From Patulibacter sp. SYSU D01012 (lineage in GTDB: Bacteria > Actinomycetota > Thermoleophilia > Solirubrobacterales > Solirubrobacteraceae): 64,000 nt of DNA. This document shows, piece by piece, positions 7,968-16,479 of the stretch. The DNA lies in the NCBI RefSeq assembly GCF_017916475.1, contig NZ_JAFMTB010000001.1, positions 806,001 to 870,000 of the forward strand. Direction: 5' to 3'. The position numbers were made by a program, and so were the translations under genes. The notes beneath the pieces were generated by a model. The model was not told the origin of the DNA. It was given only the letters and a program-made list of their open reading frames with translations, and did not search any database. Every line of letters starts with the position of its first letter. The stretch's first letter is position 1.

Positions 7968-8651
7968 CTACGGCGCGGGACCAGCCGGGCCCGCGGCGAG
8001 TGCGTGCGGGTGCGGCCGGTCTCGGCCCGCGCGCCGGAAGTGGACCAGGATCAGGACGCTCATCACCGCGGCGTACAGGCACCAGACCGAGGTGAACTCC
8101 TCCTCCTGCATCGTCGCGGCGCCGAGCAGGCCGACGACGTTGACGACGCCGAACCAGCGCAGGTGCCGCTGGCTCGAGACGAGCGCCGGCACGCAGACGG
8201 CCAGCACGTACGCCGTGGCGCTCGGGAGGGCGTAGGGCGTGTGCGTGGTGTAGGCGACGCAGTGCGCGCGCTCCTCGGCGAGGACCGGCCACGCCGTGAC
8301 CTGCCACAGCAGGTACAGGCCGGTGAGCAGGCCGAGCAGCGCGAACGGCCACACCCAGCGGCGGCGCCGGCGGTCGGGCTCGAGCAGGGCGAAGCCGAGC
8401 GGCACGACCATCGGCAGCACCGCCTGCGCGTAGATCACGTAGGCGTCGCGCGCAGCATCGCCGACCGCGGGGGCGACCTGGCCGCGCAGGCCCAGCCACA
8501 CGAAGCCCTCCACGAACTGGTGGATCCCGAAGCCGAGCGGGAGCGCCGCGACGAGCAGGTCTCGCGGGCGGCGGACGGCGGCGAGGGTCGCCACGCCGAC
8601 GCCCGCGATCGCGGTGCCGGCGACGAAGTCGACCTCGGGCGACAGGCACAT
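7968..8651 (-). CDS. DUF6629 family membrane protein
   Basis: 227 residues with about seven hydrophobic helices. The N-terminal MCLSPEVDFVAGTAIAGVGV and the LPLGFGIHQFVEGFVWLGL segment match the pattern of the uncharacterised DUF6629 family, whose members start MCFSAxAxFxAG. A Glu/Thr-rich loop (MQEEEFTSVWCLYAA) precedes the last helix, and the tail is Pro/Ala-rich. No enzymatic motif is visible. It is monocistronic, convergent with nhaA and preceded by FUSC in the same orientation about 100 bp away. The family assignment is from memory; the function is unknown. Confidence 0.8.
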   Translation of the reverse strand: MCLSPEVDFVAGTAIAGVGVATLAAVRRPRDLLVAALPLGFGIHQFVEGFVWLGLRGQVAPAVGDAARDAYVIYAQAVLPMVVPLGFALLEPDRRRRRWVWPFALLGLLTGLYLLWQVTAWPVLAEERAHCVAYTTHTPYALPSATAYVLAVCVPALVSSQRHLRWFGVVNVVGLLGAATMQEEEFTSVWCLYAAVMSVLILVHFRRAGRDRPHPHALAAGPAGPAP

Positions 8652-8751
8652 CTGGCGCCGGAGCCTAGGGCAGCGGCCGGGCGGTCCTGCCCCGGGTCGG
8701 CGACGGCCGACGGGGCCGGGGCGGGGCCGCCGGGTCGGCGGCGCCGTGCGC

Positions 8752-10647
8752 CTACGCCGGGAGGTCCGCGAGCTCGGCCCGCAGCGCCTCGAGGGTGCGC
8801 GTGGTGCGCGGCAGCCCGGGGATCGGCGCGACCTCGCGGCCGAGCAGCCCGGCGTCGCCGCCGGCCCCCTCCGCCCGGGCGGCGAACGCGTCGACGACCG
8901 CCCGCACCGCCTGCGGGTCCGCGCCCGCGGGTCCCAGCCGCCCCGGCTCGTCCGGCAGGGCGAGCGTCAAGTGCGCCAACCGCTCGACGGTGGCGGTGAC
9001 GGGCCAGCGCACGTCGGCGCGCGGATCGCGGCGGATGGCGTCGCCGATCGCGTCGCCCTGGGCCGCCCGCAGGCGCAGCAGCGCGCCCTGGATGCGCCGG
9101 CGGCCCGCGACGAGCCGCTCGCGGGTGGCCCCGGGGGTCAGCGCGGGCACGAGCACGTCGCCGGCGGCACGGATGGCGTCCGCCTGCGCCGCCGCCAGGT
9201 GGCCGCGCCCGCGCGCGGGCCGCGCCAGGACGGCGATCAGCGCGCCGAGCGCGCTGCCGACGATCGTGTCGACGAGCCGCACGTCCGCGAGCGAGCGGAC
9301 GGCGGGCCCGGCGCCGCCCACCTCGATCAGCAGCAGGACCAGCGGCGTGATGAAGACGACCGCGAACCCGTACGCCGCGACGACGAACAGCTCGATCGTC
9401 GCCTGCAGCGCCACGATGAGCGCGATCACGACGCCCGTGGACGGGTCGAGCGCGAAGATCGCTCCCGCCAGCAGCACGCCGATCGCGGTGCCGACGGTGC
9501 GGTGCAGCGCCCGGCTGCGGGCGAGCACGAACGTCGAGCCCTGCAGCACCGCCGCCGCGCTGACGGCCACCCACGAGGGGTGGTCCAGGCCCAGGGCGTG
9601 CCCCAGCAGCAGGCCGCCGCCGACGGCGACCGCCATCCGCACCGCCACCCGACGGTAGGGCGATCCGCCGCCCACGGACCAGCGCAGCGGGGCGCGCCAC
9701 CGGCGCGGCTCGGGCTCGTCGTCGCCCGCGGCGGGCGCGGCGCCGGGCGCCCGCGACGCCCGCAGCGCGGCGACGGCGTCCCGCAGCCGCGGACCGGCGG
9801 CACGGTCCGGCAGGGGCGGGTGCGGACCGGGGGCGCCGGCCGACGCGTCCGGCGCGTCGCGCACCAGGGCGGCCCAGCCCCGGTCGAGCGGCGGGCTGTC
9901 CTCGACGTGGAGCGCCAGCGCCGCCTCGAGCACCGGCTCCAGGGCCGCGGCCCGGCGGATCGCGTCCGCGCTGCCCGACCCGTCCGTCGCGTCGACGGCG
10001 GCGTGGACGGCCACGACGGCGTCGTGGCCGGCCGCGGCCGCGGCCGGGCCGCCGACGCTCCGCAGCAGCCGCGCCACGGCGGTCGTCGCCCGGCGCACGG
10101 CGGCGTGCTCGGGGCCGGGGCGGCGCAGCAGCGCGGGCGCCAGCGCGATGAGCCACGCGATCGCGCCGCCGGCCAGGACGAGGCCGGCGCGCTTCGGCGC
10201 CGCCGACGCGTCGACCGGCAGGGTCGTCCCGAGCAGGAAGACGAGCACCACGAAGTACTCGCGCGGCGGACCGACCCGCAGCCCCACGACGAGCAGCGCG
10301 CTCAACGCCCCCACGAGCGTGGCGGCGAGGACCGTCGCCGCGTCGCTCGCCGCGACGAGCGAGCCGAGCCCCATCGCGAGGGCCAGCACGAGCGCGATGC
10401 CGGTCAGCAGCCACGCGCGCCGCCGGTACGGCATCCCGTCGCCGTACAGGACGACGAAGGCGCCGAGGGCCGCCTGGCCGCCCTCGGCGGTGTGGCCCGT
10501 GGCGGCGCCGACGACGAGCGGCGTGCCGACCGCGAGGGCCGCCCGCAGCGCCGCGGCGCGCCGCCGGCCGGCCGCGACCCCCAGCGCCCGCAACCGCTCC
10601 CGGACCCCGGCGAGCGGTGGTCGGGCGGCGGGAGAGGGGGACGACAT
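8752..10647 (-). CDS. FUSC family membrane protein (putative aromatic-acid/fusaric-acid type exporter)
   Basis: 631 residues in the duplicated FUSC/YccS layout. An N-terminal block of about six helices (from residue about 20 to 160) is followed by a cytoplasmic region with Ala-rich helices. A second block (about 310-440, VAVGGGLLLGHALGLDHPSWVAVSAAAV ending in TPLVLLLIEVGG) is the FUSC_2-like segment, followed by a helical cytoplasmic tail. Relatives export aromatic acids or are of unknown specificity. I chose the ATG at 10647 because upstream extension to 11301 would run into the divergent GntR gene and is compositionally non-coding. The FadR-type regulator reads away from it. Confidence 0.85.
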   Translation of the reverse strand: MSSPSPAARPPLAGVRERLRALGVAAGRRRAAALRAALAVGTPLVVGAATGHTAEGGQAALGAFVVLYGDGMPYRRRAWLLTGIALVLALAMGLGSLVAASDAATVLAATLVGALSALLVVGLRVGPPREYFVVLVFLLGTTLPVDASAAPKRAGLVLAGGAIAWLIALAPALLRRPGPEHAAVRRATTAVARLLRSVGGPAAAAAGHDAVVAVHAAVDATDGSGSADAIRRAAALEPVLEAALALHVEDSPPLDRGWAALVRDAPDASAGAPGPHPPLPDRAAGPRLRDAVAALRASRAPGAAPAAGDDEPEPRRWRAPLRWSVGGGSPYRRVAVRMAVAVGGGLLLGHALGLDHPSWVAVSAAAVLQGSTFVLARSRALHRTVGTAIGVLLAGAIFALDPSTGVVIALIVALQATIELFVVAAYGFAVVFITPLVLLLIEVGGAGPAVRSLADVRLVDTIVGSALGALIAVLARPARGRGHLAAAQADAIRAAGDVLVPALTPGATRERLVAGRRRIQGALLRLRAAQGDAIGDAIRRDPRADVRWPVTATVERLAHLTLALPDEPGRLGPAGADPQAVRAVVDAFAARAEGAGGDAGLLGREVAPIPGLPRTTRTLEALRAELADLPA

Positions 10648-10733
10648 CCCCACCGATGATGGCGGACGGGGGGCCGGCGGGCCGTGGGGACGGGCACCCG
10701 CGCGCGGCGGCGGCCGTCCGGCGCCGCGGCCGC

Positions 10734-10744
10734 TGGTAGAACCC
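10734..10744. promoter_or_regulatory. Candidate autoregulatory FadR-type operator over the GntR promoter
   Basis: TGGTAGAACCC fits the FadR/PdhR-type consensus TGGT-N3-ACCA in all but the last base. It overlaps a -10-like TAGAAC (10737-10742) eight bases before the ATG at 10751. It resembles the two perfect sites at 12092-12129. Confidence 0.5.
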
Positions 10745-10750
10745 TGCGCC

Positions 10751-11461
10751 ATGACCGACGCCGCCGCGCGACCGACGCGCCGGGTGTCCGACGCGATCCA
10801 CGAGACGCTCCGAGCGGACATCATCGAAGGCCGCCTGGCGCCCGGCGACGCCCTCCCGTCGGAGCGGACGCTCGCCGAGCGGCACGGGGTGAACCGGCAC
10901 GCGATCCGCGAGGCCCTCAAGCGGCTGGAGCAGGCCGGGCTGGTGCGCATCGCGCAGGGCGGCGCGACGCGGGTGCAGGACTGGCGCGAGCACGGCGGGA
11001 TGGACCTGCTGCTCGATCTCGTCCGCGGCGGCGACGCGGCCGGCGCCCCGCCGCACGAGATCGTCGTCTCGGTCCTCGAGCTGCGCGCGCTCATCGGCGT
11101 CGACGCTGCGCGCCGGTTCGCGGCCCGGGCGGACGACGGCACGCGCGAGGCCGCGGCGCGGCTGGCCGAGGACGTGGCCGCGGCCGTGGAGGACGGGGTG
11201 GGCGAGTCGCACGACGTCGTCGGCCGGTACGAGGCGCTGTGGCGGGCGGTCGTCGACGGCGCCGGCAACCTGGCGTACCGCCTGATGCTCAACTCGCTCA
11301 ACCAGGCCGTGGCCGCCTACCCCGAGCTGGCGCGGGCGCTCGCCCCGACGGACGCGGACCGCCTGCGCGAGCTGGCGCAGGCGATGCGAGCCGGGGACCG
11401 CGAGCGGGTCGGCGCGCTCGTGGCGGCGCAGCTCGAGGGCGACGTGCCCCGCGTCGACTGA
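10751..11461 (+). CDS. GntR-family transcriptional regulator, FadR subfamily
   Basis: 236 residues. The N-terminal winged helix (about 10-75) shows the GntR pattern (LRADIIEGRLAPGDALPSER, then ERHGVNRHAIREALKRLEQAGL). The C-terminal all-helical region (about 90-230) is of FadR/FCD type and binds an acyl-CoA or carboxylate effector. It is divergent from the FUSC gene. Sites of the form TGGT-N3-ACCA lie over its own promoter and over a promoter at 12073-12129, where they match the classical FadR binding pattern, so it is the obvious candidate to bind them. The likely targets are itself and the membrane hydroxylase at 12283. The effector is not known. Confidence 0.9.
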   Translation: MTDAAARPTRRVSDAIHETLRADIIEGRLAPGDALPSERTLAERHGVNRHAIREALKRLEQAGLVRIAQGGATRVQDWREHGGMDLLLDLVRGGDAAGAPPHEIVVSVLELRALIGVDAARRFAARADDGTREAAARLAEDVAAAVEDGVGESHDVVGRYEALWRAVVDGAGNLAYRLMLNSLNQAVAAYPELARALAPTDADRLRELAQAMRAGDRERVGALVAAQLEGDVPRVD

Positions 11462-11656
11462 GCGGGGGGCTGGCGGCCGGCCGTCTGCCGTGCGGCCCTT
11501 CGCCCGCCGTCCCCCGGCTATCCGACCGCGGGGCGGCGGACGGGGAGTCCGACCCGCCGTCCGTCCGAGCGGCCGGTCCGGCTGGTGGGGTCGCGGGTCC
11601 CGACCGGCGCGCGGCCGCGTCGGGAGGCGGACGCTCGGCCGCCGTCGCGGACCCGG

Positions 11657-11724
11657 CCGTTCCCCAGGGCGATATGCGCGCGTGTCATCACCGATGACAC
11701 GCCTGCATATCGGTCCGGGGAAGG
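11657..11724. repeat. Long imperfect inverted repeat (about 32-bp arms, 3-nt centre)
   Basis: The arms 11657-11689 and 11693-11724 pair almost completely around ACC at 11690-11692. The innermost 10 bp (GCGTGTCATC/GATGACACGC) are perfect and are followed by ATATGC/GCATAT segments and a TTCCCC/GGGGAA end. It lies 196 bp after the GntR stop. It could be an RNA hairpin, a cruciform, a large operator or a mobile-element remnant. No T tract follows it. Confidence 0.6.
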
Positions 11725-12072
11725 ACCCATGACCCGCGCACGGAGTCCCAACGGCGAGCGGGTCGGCGTCGAGGGGGAACGAACGAGCGCATAGCGCTCG
11801 ATCCGGGAACACGACGCGCTTCGTCGCGACCGTGGGACGGAACGCGCGGCGCGGGGCGGTGCGCACCGCAGCCCAGACAGGCCGTCCGCCTCGCCGTCGC
11901 CGTTCGCGTGCCGTTCGCCCGCTGCGGCCCCGCCGAGCGCCCGTCCCCGGCCCGTCGGGAGCCCGCCGCGCGCCCGCCGGACGCCCGTCGCCGCGGGCCC
12001 GACGCCGTCTCCGCTCGGTCGGCAGGCCGCGCCGCCCGCGATCTCCTGGACGGGACGGGGCGACGTCTCCGG

Positions 12073-12129
12073 TTGACGCCGCACGCCGCCAGCTGGTACA
12101 ACCAGCGCAGCAACTGGTCCAACCAGTTG
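12073..12129 (+). promoter_or_regulatory. Promoter with two FadR-type operators upstream of the hydroxylase gene
   Basis: A -35 TTGACG (12073-12078) and -10 TACAAC (12097-12102) are separated by 18 bp. The -10 lies inside GCTGGTACAACCAGC (12092-12106). A second, longer palindrome CAACTGGTCCAACCAGTTG (12111-12129) covers the expected start site. Both contain a perfect TGGT-N3-ACCA core, the FadR-type GntR consensus. Binding there would block polymerase, so repression is expected. The transcript would have a leader of about 170 nt before the ATG at 12283. Confidence 0.7.
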
Positions 12130-12282
12130 CGGTCGATCGGAGGGTGCGCGGCGCCCCGGCGCCCGGGCCCGGCCGATGCGACCGGCGATCGGCAGCGTCC
12201 CGGACCCCGCGTCCGTCCGCTCCCGGCGCCCACTCGCCGCCCACCCCACCCGCCCCGCCCCGCGCCCGACCGAGACCCCGCC

Positions 12283-13257
12283 ATGGACGACCTCATCCTC
12301 GCCGCGATCCCGTTCTTCCTGCTCTTCATGGTGCTCGAGGTGGTCGCGCTGCGGCACGCCGCGCACGAGCACGCCGAGGACCCCTCGAGGCCCGTCGGCT
12401 ACGCGGCGAAGGACACCGCCACCAGCCTGACCATGGGCCTGGGCAGCCTGGGCTTCAAGGCGGTGCTCAAGCTCGGCGCGGTGGTCGTCTTCGCCGGCGT
12501 GTACGAGCTGGTGCCGTTCCACATGCCGATGGACACGTGGTGGCCGTGGCTGCTGCTCCTCTTCGCCGAGGACCTCTCCTACTACGCGTACCACCGCGGG
12601 CACCACCGGGTGCGGATGCTCTGGGCGACGCACGTCGTGCACCACTCGTCCCAGCACTACAACCTGTCGACGGCGCTGCGGCAGGACTGGTCGCCGTTCA
12701 CCGCGCCGGTCTTCTGGCTGTGGCTGGCGCTGATCGGCTTCCCGCCGTGGGCGATCCTGCTGGCGCAGAGCTGGAACCTGCTCTACCAGTTCCTGCTGCA
12801 CACGGAGGCCGTCGACAAGCTGCCGCGACCGATCGAGCTGGTCTTCAACACGCCGAGCCACCACCGCGTCCACCACGGCGTGCAGGACCAGTACCTGGAC
12901 CGCAACTACGCCGGCATCTTCATCATCTGGGACCGGCTCTTCGGCACGTTCGAGCCCGAGGGCGAGCGCGTGCGCTACGGCCTGACGACGAACATCGACA
13001 CGTACAACCCGGTCAAGGTCGCCTACCACGAGTGGTACGCGCTGCTCCGGGACGTGCGGCACGCGCGCAGCTGGCGGGACCGCGCCGGCTACCTCTTCCA
13101 CGGCCCGGGCTGGGCGCCGGCGCACCCGCAGGAGGCGTCGACGCCGGGCGACGGCGGAACGGCCGCGCCGGACGCGCGGGGGATGCCCGCCGTCGCGGGG
13201 GACGGCGCCGCGGGCGGCGCCCCGGCGCGAGCCGTCCAGGCGCCGCGCTCGGCCTGA
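12283..13257 (+). CDS. Sterol desaturase / fatty acid hydroxylase family protein
   Basis: 324 residues of the membrane di-iron hydroxylase superfamily, which uses O2 to hydroxylate or desaturate lipids. Histidine boxes are visible: HRGHH from residue 104, HVVHHSSQHYN from 117 and HHRVHH from about 193. Hydrophobic helices lie before and between them, and the DRNYAGIFIIWDRLFGTFEPE block is typical. The C-terminal 50 residues are Ala/Gly/Pro-rich and probably disordered. The gene sits behind a promoter with two FadR-type operators, so expression probably responds to acyl-CoA or a similar effector, which fits a lipid-modifying role. The exact substrate is unknown. Confidence 0.9.
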   Translation: MDDLILAAIPFFLLFMVLEVVALRHAAHEHAEDPSRPVGYAAKDTATSLTMGLGSLGFKAVLKLGAVVVFAGVYELVPFHMPMDTWWPWLLLLFAEDLSYYAYHRGHHRVRMLWATHVVHHSSQHYNLSTALRQDWSPFTAPVFWLWLALIGFPPWAILLAQSWNLLYQFLLHTEAVDKLPRPIELVFNTPSHHRVHHGVQDQYLDRNYAGIFIIWDRLFGTFEPEGERVRYGLTTNIDTYNPVKVAYHEWYALLRDVRHARSWRDRAGYLFHGPGWAPAHPQEASTPGDGGTAAPDARGMPAVAGDGAAGGAPARAVQAPRSA

Positions 13258-13338
13258 GGGGTGGCCGGGAGCCGCTGCCCGCCCGCACGCCCCCGCCCGC
13301 CCCTGGCGCCGCGCCGCCCGCCGTGGGAGCCTGCCGCC

Positions 13339-14376
13339 ATGGCGAAGGAGGAGACGACGATCGAGGCCGCCGGGCACGAGCTGCGGCTGTCGAACCCGAG
13401 CAAGGTCTTCTTCCCCTCGCGCGCCGAGCGGGGCGACGGCCTCGGACCCGAGAAGGCGATCACCAAGCTGGACCTGGCCGAGTACTACCTGGCCGTGGCC
13501 GGGCCGGCGGTGCTGCACCTGCAGGAGCGGCCCGGCGCGCTCAAGCGCTTCCCGAACGGCATCACGCAGGACCCGTTCTTCCAGAAGCGCATCCCCGAGA
13601 CGGCGCCGGAGTGGCTGCAGACCGCGACGGTGACCTTCCCCAGCGGCCGCTCGGCGCGCGAGCTCGTCGTCAACGACGCCGCGCACCTGATCTGGGCGGT
13701 CCAGCTGGGGGTCGTCGACTTCAACCCGTGGCCGGTGCGCCGCGCCGATCTGGACCACCCGGACGAGCTGCGCGTCGACCTGGACCCCTCGCCCGACGTG
13801 GGGTGGAAGGAGGTCCGCGAGGTCGCGATGACGGTCCGCGACGTGCTCGAGGAGCACGGGCTCACCGGCTTCCCGAAGACGTCGGGGTCGCGCGGCATCC
13901 ACGTCAACGTGCGGATCCACCCCGAGCACGACTTCACGGGCGTGCGCCGCGCCGCGCTGGCGCTCGCGCGCGAGGTCGAGCGGCGGATGCCGGGCAAGGC
14001 GACGTCGAAGTGGTGGAAGGAGGAGCGCCAGGGCGTCTTCCTCGACTACAACCAGAACGCGCGGGACCGCACCGTCGCGTCGGCGTGGTCGGTCCGGCCG
14101 ACGCCCGAGGCGCGGGTCTCGATGCCGCTGACCTGGGACCAGGTGCCCGACGCCGAGCTCGGCGACTTCCGCCTGGACACCGTGCCGGCGCTGCTGGAGG
14201 CGCACGGGGATCCACACGCCGACATCGACGCCCACGCCGGGTCACTCGCGGGCCTGCTGGACCTGGCCCGCCGCGACGAGGAGGAGGGGTTGGGCGACGC
14301 GCCCTGGCCGCCGCACTTCGCGAAGGGCAAGAGCGAGCCCAAGCGCGTGGCGCCGAGCCGCGCGAAGAAGTCCTGA
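13339..14376 (+). CDS. LigD-type polymerase domain protein (NHEJ primase-polymerase)
   Basis: 345 residues corresponding to the polymerase (PolDom) module of bacterial LigD, an archaeo-eukaryotic primase fold that fills and extends ends during non-homologous end joining. Signatures are LSNPSKVFFP near the N-terminus, GALKRFPNGI, DPFFQKRIP, the catalytic ELRVDLDPSP with its paired Asp, PKTSGSRGIHVNVRI, and VASAWSVRPTPEARVSMPL. The protein ends in a Lys/Arg-rich tail after the domain. The ligase module is a separate gene on the other strand at 15371-16393, and no Ku or nuclease module is seen. The ATG at 13339 gives the standard domain start. Confidence 0.92.
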   Translation: MAKEETTIEAAGHELRLSNPSKVFFPSRAERGDGLGPEKAITKLDLAEYYLAVAGPAVLHLQERPGALKRFPNGITQDPFFQKRIPETAPEWLQTATVTFPSGRSARELVVNDAAHLIWAVQLGVVDFNPWPVRRADLDHPDELRVDLDPSPDVGWKEVREVAMTVRDVLEEHGLTGFPKTSGSRGIHVNVRIHPEHDFTGVRRAALALAREVERRMPGKATSKWWKEERQGVFLDYNQNARDRTVASAWSVRPTPEARVSMPLTWDQVPDAELGDFRLDTVPALLEAHGDPHADIDAHAGSLAGLLDLARRDEEEGLGDAPWPPHFAKGKSEPKRVAPSRAKKS

Positions 14377-14407
14377 CCCGCCCGCCGGCAGCCCGCGCGC
14401 GGCGGGG

Positions 14408-15298
14408 TCAGCTCTGACGCGACGAGCAGAAGCCGGCGCGGGCCGACGCGCGGGCGGGCGCCGGAACGGCCGGGAGCGACGGGGCGCGGGCGGCCCGGAT
14501 CGCCCCGCCGGCCCGGGCGACGAGCCGCGGCGCGCCCCACACGATCAGCCACGCGACCAGCGTCACCGCCAGGCCCGCGACGACGTCGAGGACGTAGTGG
14601 TTGCCCGTCGCGACGACCGTCACGGCGATCAGGGGCGCCCAGGCGGCGCCGAGGACGCGCCCGACCGGCGTGCGCGCCGTCGACGCCAGCGCGGCGGCCA
14701 CGGCGAACGCGAAGGCCGCGTGCATGCTGGGCACCGCGGCGAGCGGGTTGTAGAAGAGCTGCGCGATCGGGGACGTCAGCGTGTGCGAGCCGCTCAGGGT
14801 GATGGTGTCGGCGATGCCGGTCCCCGCCAGCCGCGGCGGGGCGACCGGCAGCAGGGCGGCGACGGGCGTCGCCAGGATCCAGCCGACCACGAGCGTCTCC
14901 CACAGCCGGGCCCCGGCGGTCCGCGAGCGCCGCGTCACCCAGACGAGGGCCGCCGGCGTCACGACGAACTGCGCCGCCAGGTACACGTGGTTGAGCACGA
15001 AGACGAGCGCGGGCACGTCGAGCGCCGTCTGCACGCTGCCCTCGAAGCCCAGGCCGAGCGTGCGCTCCAGGTCGACGAGCCCCAGCGCGTTGGCGTGCGC
15101 CGCCACCTCGTCGGTGCCGCCGGTCCAGCGGGCCGCGGCGTACGCCGCGTAGGCCAGGGCCGCGACCAGGACGATGCGCTGCCACGTCCACCGCACGAAG
15201 ACGGGCGCCGGCGCCGCGGCCGACGCGGCCGTCAGCGGGGCCGGGCCGTCGCCGCCCCGGCCGGCGGGCTCGGGGGCGATGGCGGACGACGACGACAT
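14408..15298 (-). CDS. PAP2 superfamily membrane phosphatase / inositolphosphotransferase-like protein
   Basis: 296 residues with about six helices. The PAP2-type active-site blocks are visible: NPLAAVPSMHAAFAF (SxxH, about residues 185-200) and GNHYVLDVVAG (late His/Asp block, about 232-242). The N-terminal region with LVDLERTLGLGFE and LNHVYLAAQFVVTP is characteristic of the bacterial subgroup related to inositol phosphorylceramide synthase. It probably acts on a lipid phosphate at the outer membrane face; the substrate is unknown. It converges on the polymerase gene 31 bp away. A promoter-like TTGCAG/TAGGTT pair lies just upstream on the minus strand (15309-15335). Confidence 0.85.
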   Translation of the reverse strand: MSSSSAIAPEPAGRGGDGPAPLTAASAAAPAPVFVRWTWQRIVLVAALAYAAYAAARWTGGTDEVAAHANALGLVDLERTLGLGFEGSVQTALDVPALVFVLNHVYLAAQFVVTPAALVWVTRRSRTAGARLWETLVVGWILATPVAALLPVAPPRLAGTGIADTITLSGSHTLTSPIAQLFYNPLAAVPSMHAAFAFAVAAALASTARTPVGRVLGAAWAPLIAVTVVATGNHYVLDVVAGLAVTLVAWLIVWGAPRLVARAGGAIRAARAPSLPAVPAPARASARAGFCSSRQS

Positions 15299-15370
15299 GG
15301 GACCGCCGAACCTACCACGGTCTCTGCACCTGCAACTACCGTTGGGAGCAGTCGCACACCCGATCGTCGG

Positions 15371-16393
15371 TCAGGCGTCGAGCTGATCGAGCGTGCACGC
15401 GGCCGGCGGCTTGTCGTCCCGCCAGCGCTCGAGCTTGGCGCCGTGGCGGATCCGGCCGCCGCTGACCTGGTCGAACGACACCTCGACGACGAGCTCGGGC
15501 CGCAGCTCCACCCACTCGAGCTCCTTGTCCGACTTCCAGCGGCTCGGCTCGCCCTGCTGGACCACCCCGGTGCCGTACGGCTCGAGCTCGGCGCGCAGCT
15601 CGCGCTTGCGCTTGGCCGTGAAGCTCGACGTGTGGCCGACCGTGCGCAGCGCGCCGTCGGGCGCGTACAGGCCCAGCACGAGCGAGCCCACCGTCCCCTC
15701 CTCCTTGCCCGGCCGCCAGCCCTGCACGACGCAGTCGATGGTGCGCTTGCGCTTGACCTTCACCATCCCCTTCCGCTCGCCCGGCAGGTACGGGGCATCG
15801 AGCTCCTTCGCCACGACGCCCTCGGTGCGCTGGAGCCAGCCCTCCGCCTCCTCCGGCGTGCGGACCGCCGGGGTGATCGACACGCTCGAGTCGCCGAACG
15901 CCGGGGCGGCGAGGAACCGCTCCAGGGCGTCGCGCCGCTCGGCGAACGGCCGGTCCAGCAGCGAGACGGTGTCGAGCGCCAGCAGGTCGAAGGCGACGTA
16001 GCGGGCGGGGGTCTGCTCGGCCAGCATCGCGATCCGCGACGCCGCCGGGTGGATGCGCTGCGAGAGCGCGTCGAAGTCCTGGTTCTCCGGCACCGTCGCG
16101 GCCTCGCCGGCGGCGTCGTCCTCGCGCAGGTCGATGACGATCTCGCCGTCGAGGACGTAGCGGCCGGGCGGGAAGCGCAGCTCGGGGAAGTAGCGGTCGA
16201 GCGGCTTCCCGGCGCGCGAGACGATCCGCACGGCGTCCTCGGCGTCCGCGTCGCCGTCGTCCGGGACGTCGACGAAGACGAGCGCGCGGAAGCCATCCCA
16301 CTTCGGCTCGTACGACCAGCCGCCGCCGGTCGGCAGACCCGCGCGGGCGCGGGCGAGCTGCGGGGCGAGCGGCGGGGCGACGGGCAGGCTCAC
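15371..16393 (-). CDS. ATP-dependent DNA ligase (LigD ligase-module type)
   Basis: 340 residues, start GTG at 16393. The adenylation motif EPKWDGFRA puts the nucleophilic Lys at residue 31. RYVLDGEIVI, YVAFDLLALD, EGVVAKELDAPY and MVKVKRKRTIDCVV are the following nucleotidyltransferase motifs. Residues about 215-340 form the OB-fold domain. It seals nicks with ATP. The domain layout equals the ligase module of LigD or a LigC-like enzyme. Together with the polymerase at 13339 it probably supplies end-joining functions as separate polypeptides. Upstream frame extension runs through the trypsin gene in another frame and is not coding. Confidence 0.93.
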   Translation of the reverse strand: MSLPVAPPLAPQLARARAGLPTGGGWSYEPKWDGFRALVFVDVPDDGDADAEDAVRIVSRAGKPLDRYFPELRFPPGRYVLDGEIVIDLREDDAAGEAATVPENQDFDALSQRIHPAASRIAMLAEQTPARYVAFDLLALDTVSLLDRPFAERRDALERFLAAPAFGDSSVSITPAVRTPEEAEGWLQRTEGVVAKELDAPYLPGERKGMVKVKRKRTIDCVVQGWRPGKEEGTVGSLVLGLYAPDGALRTVGHTSSFTAKRKRELRAELEPYGTGVVQQGEPSRWKSDKELEWVELRPELVVEVSFDQVSGGRIRHGAKLERWRDDKPPAACTLDQLDA

Positions 16394-16479
16394 GGTCGCG
16401 CCAGCGTAGCCGCCGTCCGTCCCCGCGTGGGAGGGCCGCACGCCGCGGTGCGCCGGGCGCCCGCGCCCGGCCGCCGCGC

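Larger units (their letters stand above)
11462..12282. other. 821-bp non-coding stretch with several palindromes
   Basis: No frame here has convincing protein character; open frames on both strands are Arg/Pro/Gly-rich shadows. It contains the long inverted repeat at 11657-11724, the dyad CGAGCGC-ATA-GCGCTCG (11784-11800), the perfect 14-bp palindrome GCGGTGCGCACCGC (11856-11869), and the promoter with two FadR-type operators at 12073-12129. It is the longest gene-free stretch in the window. Confidence 0.6.

Noticed and set aside
8435-12244. A 1269-codon minus-strand open frame spanning FUSC, GntR and the gap
   Set aside because: Shadow composition with no motifs; FUSC and GntR frames explain the sequence.
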